Positions 59,071 to 64,000 of a stretch of 64,000 nt of DNA are shown here, piece by piece. Source of the DNA: Plasmodium malariae (lineage: Eukaryota; Apicomplexa; Aconoidasida; Haemosporida; Plasmodiidae); the NCBI RefSeq assembly GCF_900090045.1, contig NC_041786.1, positions 935,501 to 999,500 on the forward strand. The letters are read 5' to 3'. The stretch's first letter is position 1; the number at the start of each line of letters is the position of its first letter. Position numbers and translations under genes: made by a program. The notes beneath the pieces were generated by a model that was not told the origin of the DNA, did not search any database, and saw nothing but the letters and a program-made list of their open reading frames with translations.

Positions 59071-61161
59071 ATGAGTTCTCCTCTAGGCGATGTTTGCTCG
59101 TACTGCTGTGAAGGCATAGACGGGGTTCCCCATAGGCATGAGTTGTGGAAATCTTATAATATGTGCACTTATTGTATGAACAACTTAAAATCATGTTTTT
59201 CTTGTGAAAAAAAAATTAAAAAAAATATGAATTCATCCTTTCCCTCTTTTTGCTGTGGATGGAAAGTTAACAATTTGTGTGAGGAGTGTAGACAGTTATC
59301 TCTAATTTGCTGCGATAAAAATTTAACAGCAATTATGGCCGAAATATTATATTATTTAGACCATTACATGCGTATACAAATATCACACAAGTTTATTATT
59401 CTTCAGAATATTTATACATTTAATAAAATAAATTATGATGATATGAATCATAGCTGCACATTTGAATATGACCATATTAAATATATGAATAAGGAGAAGA
59501 ATAATTATGCTTTTATTTTTGAAAATGTTGAGATAGGTAACATGGGTAATAGAAATAATAATCAATCATTTATTTCCCATGAATATTCCAAAAAGTCAGT
59601 TTACCTGAACAGTAGATATTTTTCTGACATATATAAGGAAAATAATACTACTCAATCGGAATACAATACAGAACGGAAAAGACAAGGAGGAATAAAAACT
59701 TTAATGAATGAATTAAAATTTTTAAAGAAGAGAAAAAAGAATAAAATGGGAAACTCATTTTTTATGGAAGAAGAAATTAAGTCTACAGAAGTAAATAAGG
59801 CAAAGATACATTTTTTGTCCCCCTTAAGATACATAAATAGGAACGAAATAAAAATTAAAAGTAAAAGTAAAGATAGTAGTAGTGATGTGATTTCACCCAA
59901 TCATTTAAGGAGTGAACAGTTGGAAGATGAAGCTAACATTGAAAATGCTATTATAGAAGAGAGACCCTCCTCAATGGATAAAAAAAAAGGGATATTTAAC
60001 GAGAGTTTAGAAATAAGACAAAAAGAAAGTGAAGAAGTAACGGAATTAATAAACAGTGCAAGGAACAGAGAGTACACAGTAAAACCTCTATTTTCGAGAT
60101 GCTCAAGTTTATATAACTATGCAACAAGGTCCCTTTTGGAATATATTAAAAGGTTAAAAGAGAAACAAGTTGAAAAAAAAAAATATATATATTATAATAA
60201 TGTAATTTATTCGTATAAAAAGGGGAAAAAACGGAAAGAAAAACAAAAAAAAGATACTCAAAATTGGGAAGAGAAGAAAATTGACCAAATTATGGATAAG
60301 TATAATTTAAATATTGTATTATATTTTATGAACAGACATAATGAAAGTGAAATATACAATAGGTTATTAAACAATCAGTTAAAATATAAAGATCTGTTAT
60401 ATTTTAAAAATATATTTAATAATAATTCAAATGAAAAAACAGCAGCTACTTGTGCTACTTGTAACTGTGTGATTATTTCCAAAAAAAAATTGATCCAGTT
60501 ACATGAACAAAATAAAAAATTCAGAAATTATAAATATAAAAATCTAAATTTAAATGTAAACTTAAATACAAATTTAAAAATTTTTTTTCATTATGATAAT
60601 GAACATATAAAACTGATTGATCATTTATCTTTAACTAATTCAATCCCCAAAATTTCTTTTTTCTTTTATATGTGCCATGAATTAATGCATACATACATAT
60701 GGCTTTCCAAAATTAAAAAATCCAAACGTTTTTGTCATATTTATTCCTTGGTCAGAATATTATATGACCATTCTTTTCCGGAAGAAAAAAAATATAGGCA
60801 CCAAAATTATCATCAAAATTATCATCAAAATTATCATCAAAATTTGTCTTTTTATTTATCACCCGAGTTGGAAGAAGCTATATGTATCCACGTTTCAATT
60901 GAATTTATTCAACATATAAAGAAAAATATTCTGAACAATAATACTTACGAAACTGAGCTTATAGACTATTACGTTCGAACATATGAATGTAGCAAATCCC
61001 CAATATATGGCACTAATTACAGATTATTTAAAAAAATTATTCGTAATTATAAAATTATTGAAGTAATGCAAATTATCAATGATGTATATTGCACAAAATT
61101 TTACCCAGTGATAACCCTCAGTTTATTGCAAGCCGTTATTTCGTTAATTGACCTTAATTAA
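59071..61161 (+). CDS. DA1-like LIM-type zinc metallopeptidase
   Basis: The protein has 696 residues from the ATG of MSSPLGD; an upstream frame extension begins with TTG. Residues 8-75 are Cys-rich with a LIM-like spacing (CSYC, CTYC, CFSCEKK, CCGWKVNNLCEEC). They are followed by a helix resembling the segment after the second zinc module of DA1 proteins. A basic, charged insert fills about 150-440. The C-terminal third is a peptidase: CHELMHTYIWL at about 535-545 gives HExxH, then ELEEAICIHVSIEFI near 600, then CSKSPIYGTNYRLFKKI, the same order as DA1 (HExxH, EEGIC, TSPIYGxGFR). In plants DA1 is a ubiquitin-activated protease that limits growth. I infer an active zinc protease; substrate and regulation are unknown. 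The usual ubiquitin-interacting motif was not seen. Confidence 0.75.
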   Translation: MSSPLGDVCSYCCEGIDGVPHRHELWKSYNMCTYCMNNLKSCFSCEKKIKKNMNSSFPSFCCGWKVNNLCEECRQLSLICCDKNLTAIMAEILYYLDHYMRIQISHKFIILQNIYTFNKINYDDMNHSCTFEYDHIKYMNKEKNNYAFIFENVEIGNMGNRNNNQSFISHEYSKKSVYLNSRYFSDIYKENNTTQSEYNTERKRQGGIKTLMNELKFLKKRKKNKMGNSFFMEEEIKSTEVNKAKIHFLSPLRYINRNEIKIKSKSKDSSSDVISPNHLRSEQLEDEANIENAIIEERPSSMDKKKGIFNESLEIRQKESEEVTELINSARNREYTVKPLFSRCSSLYNYATRSLLEYIKRLKEKQVEKKKYIYYNNVIYSYKKGKKRKEKQKKDTQNWEEKKIDQIMDKYNLNIVLYFMNRHNESEIYNRLLNNQLKYKDLLYFKNIFNNNSNEKTAATCATCNCVIISKKKLIQLHEQNKKFRNYKYKNLNLNVNLNTNLKIFFHYDNEHIKLIDHLSLTNSIPKISFFFYMCHELMHTYIWLSKIKKSKRFCHIYSLVRILYDHSFPEEKKYRHQNYHQNYHQNYHQNLSFYLSPELEEAICIHVSIEFIQHIKKNILNNNTYETELIDYYVRTYECSKSPIYGTNYRLFKKIIRNYKIIEVMQIINDVYCTKFYPVITLSLLQAVISLIDLN

Positions 61162-61739
61162 TAATTTCTTTTTTATCTTTTGCCTTTGGTGCATAGAGGC
61201 AGAATATTCATTTTTTTTTTTTTTTTTTTTTCATGCGCATGCGGATGGATTTACCTACCAACACGCACCCATCCTTATATGCATATATGACTGCACCTTT
61301 GTATTCTTTTTAATGTGTCTTTTTTTTCTTTTTTTTTTTTTTTTTTTTTTTTACGTACGTGTTTGTATTTCATTTTTTATTTTTCGTTTTTCATTCTTCA
61401 TTTTTCATTTTTCATTTTTCACTTTTCATTTTTCATTTTTCACTTTTCATTTTTCGCGCCTTCACTGTTTTGTCCTAGCAACGCTTTAAGCAACTGTCAG
61501 TTGTAAGTCCCAAAAATATACGCTCGTGATACGCGTATATTTATGCTTAACTTAGCAAAGTAGCGCAAATATTTTAAAATGAACAAAACCTACTTTAAAA
61601 GAGTATATATATTTTTTTAAACTAAATAATATCATACGTTTATACATAACAACAAAAAAACTATTTAAAATGAAAATGTATTACAATGCCATTTCATTCG
61701 TAACATTGGTAAAGGTGTTAAGTGGAGGGAGGAAATAAT
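61162..61739. other. Spacer with T-rich arrays
   Basis: Contains poly(dT) at 61210-61230 and 61320-61352 and a tttttcatttttcact array at 61365-61455. No gene is supported. Confidence 0.5.
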
Positions 61740-62012
61740 ATGCAGGCCACAATGGAGGATACCATGTATGCTAAAATGGAAAGAAATATTAATACAAAAA
61801 TGAAAAGAAATGTTAATACAAAAATGAAAAGAAATGTTAATACAAAAATGAAAAGAAATGTTAATACAAAAATGAAAAGAAATGTTAATACAAAAATGAA
61901 AAGAAATGTTAATACAAAAATGAAAAGAAATGTTAATACAAAAAATTATGTAAAAATGAACAAAATGAATACCAAAATAAAAACAAACGTGCATACTAAA
62001 ATAAAAATATGA
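61740..62012 (+). repeat. 24-bp array that keeps an open frame (Met-Lys-Arg-Asn-Val-Asn-Thr-Lys)
   Basis: About seven exact units of atgaaaagaaatgttaatac plus aaaa run from 61774. They lie inside an ATG-initiated 90-codon frame (MQATMEDTMYAK... to KIKI). The frame sits between the convergent ends of the DA1-like and Cpn20 genes. Since 24 is a multiple of three, open frame is expected from repetition alone, so a real protein is doubtful. Confidence 0.6.
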
Positions 62013-62217
62013 AGCCCATGTAACTGGAAATTCGCTTCTTTAATTCAAAGTGTTGAAATGGAAGCGTACATTAACATTTAGGGGCAGTTGAAAAGTTGTT
62101 ATTACTGCGTTTATGCCATGATCATTATCTTTTTTTTCTTTAAAAAACAGCACACACGTTTGTCTAGTTTGCGAAATTATCATAATTTTTTTTTTTTTTT
62201 TTTTTTTTTTTTTGTGG

Positions 62218-62867
62218 CTAGTATTTTGCCATAATATATCTTGCTTTTACAAAAGTATACTTTTCATTATTATAAGTAAATTCACAACTCTCGTTCGAAA
62301 ATGGAGAAAATTTTATATAATCATTCACACGTATATCTAATGGTACTTTATTATTATTTGCATCATAAATTCCATTTCCAAGTGCTACAACTAATCCATC
62401 ACATGATTTTTCATTATTTTTGGTTTCTGGCATAATTATTAATGAGTCAGATGATACACTTGTATTTATTAGTTTTATTAACACACGGTCATAATAAGGA
62501 GTAATGTTGTGTGGACTTACTTCAGCAGAAGCATCAATTATTTTTGCTAAAACTTCTTCATTCGATATTAACAAGCATTCTTTATCGTTGTATTTTACCT
62601 ACAGCGCGAAAAATGTACACAAAGAAATGAAGCGTAGAACGTGGCAACGAAAAAATAAATGCTTCATCTAATTTATGAAAAGATATACGCACTTCAACAT
62701 TCTTAGTTGTTGGTCTTACCTTATTTCCATCACTTGGGTTAAAAATTACAACATCGCCAACTTGAACATCTATTGGTACCCTTTCACTAAAATTTAAAAA
62801 ATAATGGGTATATATATGTAAATAAATAAATCAATAAATAAATAAAATAATAAAAAAAAAAAAAAAA

Positions 62868-62907
<40 letters not shown>

Positions 62908-63939
62908 AAGAGTTAAAAAAAAGTAATAAAAATAAAAACGACAAATGTGTTCATAAATTTATGAACGCGTTAATACTAATTTTTTTTATTTTCATATTTC
63001 TACAAATTTACTTCAATTTTTGTATTTTTTTTTTCTTTCATTATTTTTCTTTTTATTTGCAGTTTTAAGAAAAAGACGAAAAAGAAAAAAAAAAAAAAAA
63101 AAAAAGCTTATTTTCGCGCATTATGCTAAATTTTCTATTTTTAAAATTTCCTTTACTTTTAAAAAATCAGCCTTTTTGCGCCTATAATTTTTATTTTTGC
63201 TCTTATTAAAATATGTACCAAACATTTCATTTGTTACATTTTAAAATGCACACTATGTGTACGGACAGAACAAGTGCATATATGTAAAAAAGAAAAAAAT
63301 GCACTATCCTCAAAATGTATGGGTATATATTTTCTGTATATTTTAAACGTATTCCTTTTATTACTATTTTTTTTTCTTTTCTTTAACACTATATTTTTAC
63401 CCATTTTTTGTATTAACGACTCCTGTTCCAACACCCAACACTTTTCCTACATACTGGTTCTTTTTTAGCTACAAAATAAAAAAAAAAAAAATGAAAAAGA
63501 AAAGTAATATAAATGTAATGTCATTACAACATCAGATAGAAAAGGGCATAGTAATAATATATATATATAAATTACACTATCTCCAATGAAAACCCCTGCT
63601 TCAGTTGTATCATATGCATCGTCCTTCTGGATCAGAACAAATTCATTTATGGGGGTTAGAGGACCTCTAATTATTTTATTTTCAAGTTTGTATTCTTGCG
63701 AAAAATTAAAATTAAATTAAATATGTGATAGTGAAGGTGATAAGAAAAAATAGAGAGCACACATGCTTAACATGAACATGTACGTGGACTTTCATCATAG
63801 ATAGCGATAACAATCTTACTATATATATATATATATACATACATACATACATACATACATACATACATACATACATACATACATACATACATACATACAT
63901 ACATACATACATACATACATACATACATACATACATACA

Positions 63940-63971
<32 letters not shown>

Positions 63972-64000
63972 CGTGTGTAACCTTTTATGAAAATATTCAT
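62218..64000 (-). CDS. CPN20: 20-kDa chaperonin, Cpn20 (double Cpn10), multi-exon, partial at window end
   Basis: Exons read from the right are 63982-64000 (partial; may begin with ATG at the very edge), 63576-63694, 63401-63468, 62720-62786 and 62218-62598. All have GT-AG borders and matching phases. The product contains two Cpn10 domains. The first runs from KIIRGPLTPINEFVLIQKDD through GKVLGVGTG to VPIDVQVGDVVIFNPSDG. The second runs from ITPYYDRVLIKLINT through DGLVVALGNG to FVKARYIMAKY and the stop. Tandem Cpn10 is typical of plastid Cpn20, the co-chaperonin of Cpn60 in the apicoplast. The expected targeting leader is not visible, so further 5' sequence probably lies beyond 64000. Confidence 0.88.
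63835..63968. repeat. (ACAT)n microsatellite within a Cpn20 intron
   Basis: About 32 tetranucleotide units lie in the intron between the edge exon (63982) and the exon at 63694. Confidence 0.92.

Noticed and set aside
63712..64000. Minus-strand Met-Tyr-Val-Cys repeat frames
   Set aside because: They are the translation of the (ACAT)n microsatellite inside a Cpn20 intron; only the last 19 bases are kept as an exon.

Overview
The window is nuclear DNA of a malaria parasite (Plasmodium). The coding regions are AT-rich and the intergenic DNA is even more so, full of poly(dT) tracts and short tandem arrays. Low-complexity inserts sit inside otherwise conserved proteins. The gene order (MSP7 family, Aha1/TPR co-chaperone, ORC4, RING protein, SF1 helicase, ICln, CenH3, UTP4-like, AMMECR1, p24, apicoplast-type E1, Cpn20) is, from memory, that of the P. 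falciparum chromosome 13 MSP7/CENH3 region. Base composition and the small MSP7 set suggest a P. malariae- or P. ovale-like species, but I cannot fix the species from sequence alone.

Layout. 0.7-9.2 kb is a tandem, same-strand MSP7 family array. It holds one decayed relic, two intact secreted merozoite-surface genes, and a third copy whose start codon reads GTG and which carries an in-frame TAA. 10.5-12.1 kb is a TPR plus Aha1-like co-chaperone. 16.7-19.8 kb is ORC4. 22.3-23.6 kb is a RING/coiled-coil protein ending in a PIP-like motif (TRAIP-like). 24.9-29.7 kb is a two-exon UPF1-type helicase. 32.8-33.5 kb is ICln and 36.0-36.5 kb is the centromeric histone. 38.7-43.2 kb is a WD40 (UTP4-like) gene split by a 2-base slip in a tandem repeat. 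44.1-45.3 kb is an unknown protein, possibly with an RNase H-like fold. 46.5-47.2 kb is AMMECR1, 49.3-50.0 kb a p24 cargo receptor and 50.9-56.2 kb a leader-bearing E1 enzyme. 59.1-61.2 kb is a DA1-like LIM metallopeptidase. 62.2-64.0 kb is the multi-exon chaperonin Cpn20, cut by the window end.

Reading splice sites by eye in the gene-poor stretches gave several small intron-rich genes that single-frame ORF calling misses. They are a roadblock/LC7-like dynein light chain (57.2-58.4 kb), a possible Sm-fold protein (36.8-38.6 kb), a 97-residue protein of unknown function (15.0-16.0 kb, minus strand) and isolated exons near 34.65 and 46.2 kb. Two GC-richer islands without clear ORFs (20.6 and 30.7-31.4 kb) are candidate noncoding RNA genes.

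Functionally the window mixes housekeeping genes (replication, centromere, ribosome biogenesis, snRNP assembly, secretion, apicoplast proteostasis) with one species-variable invasion-related family at its left edge. No CRISPR array, transposon, rRNA or recognisable tRNA was found.
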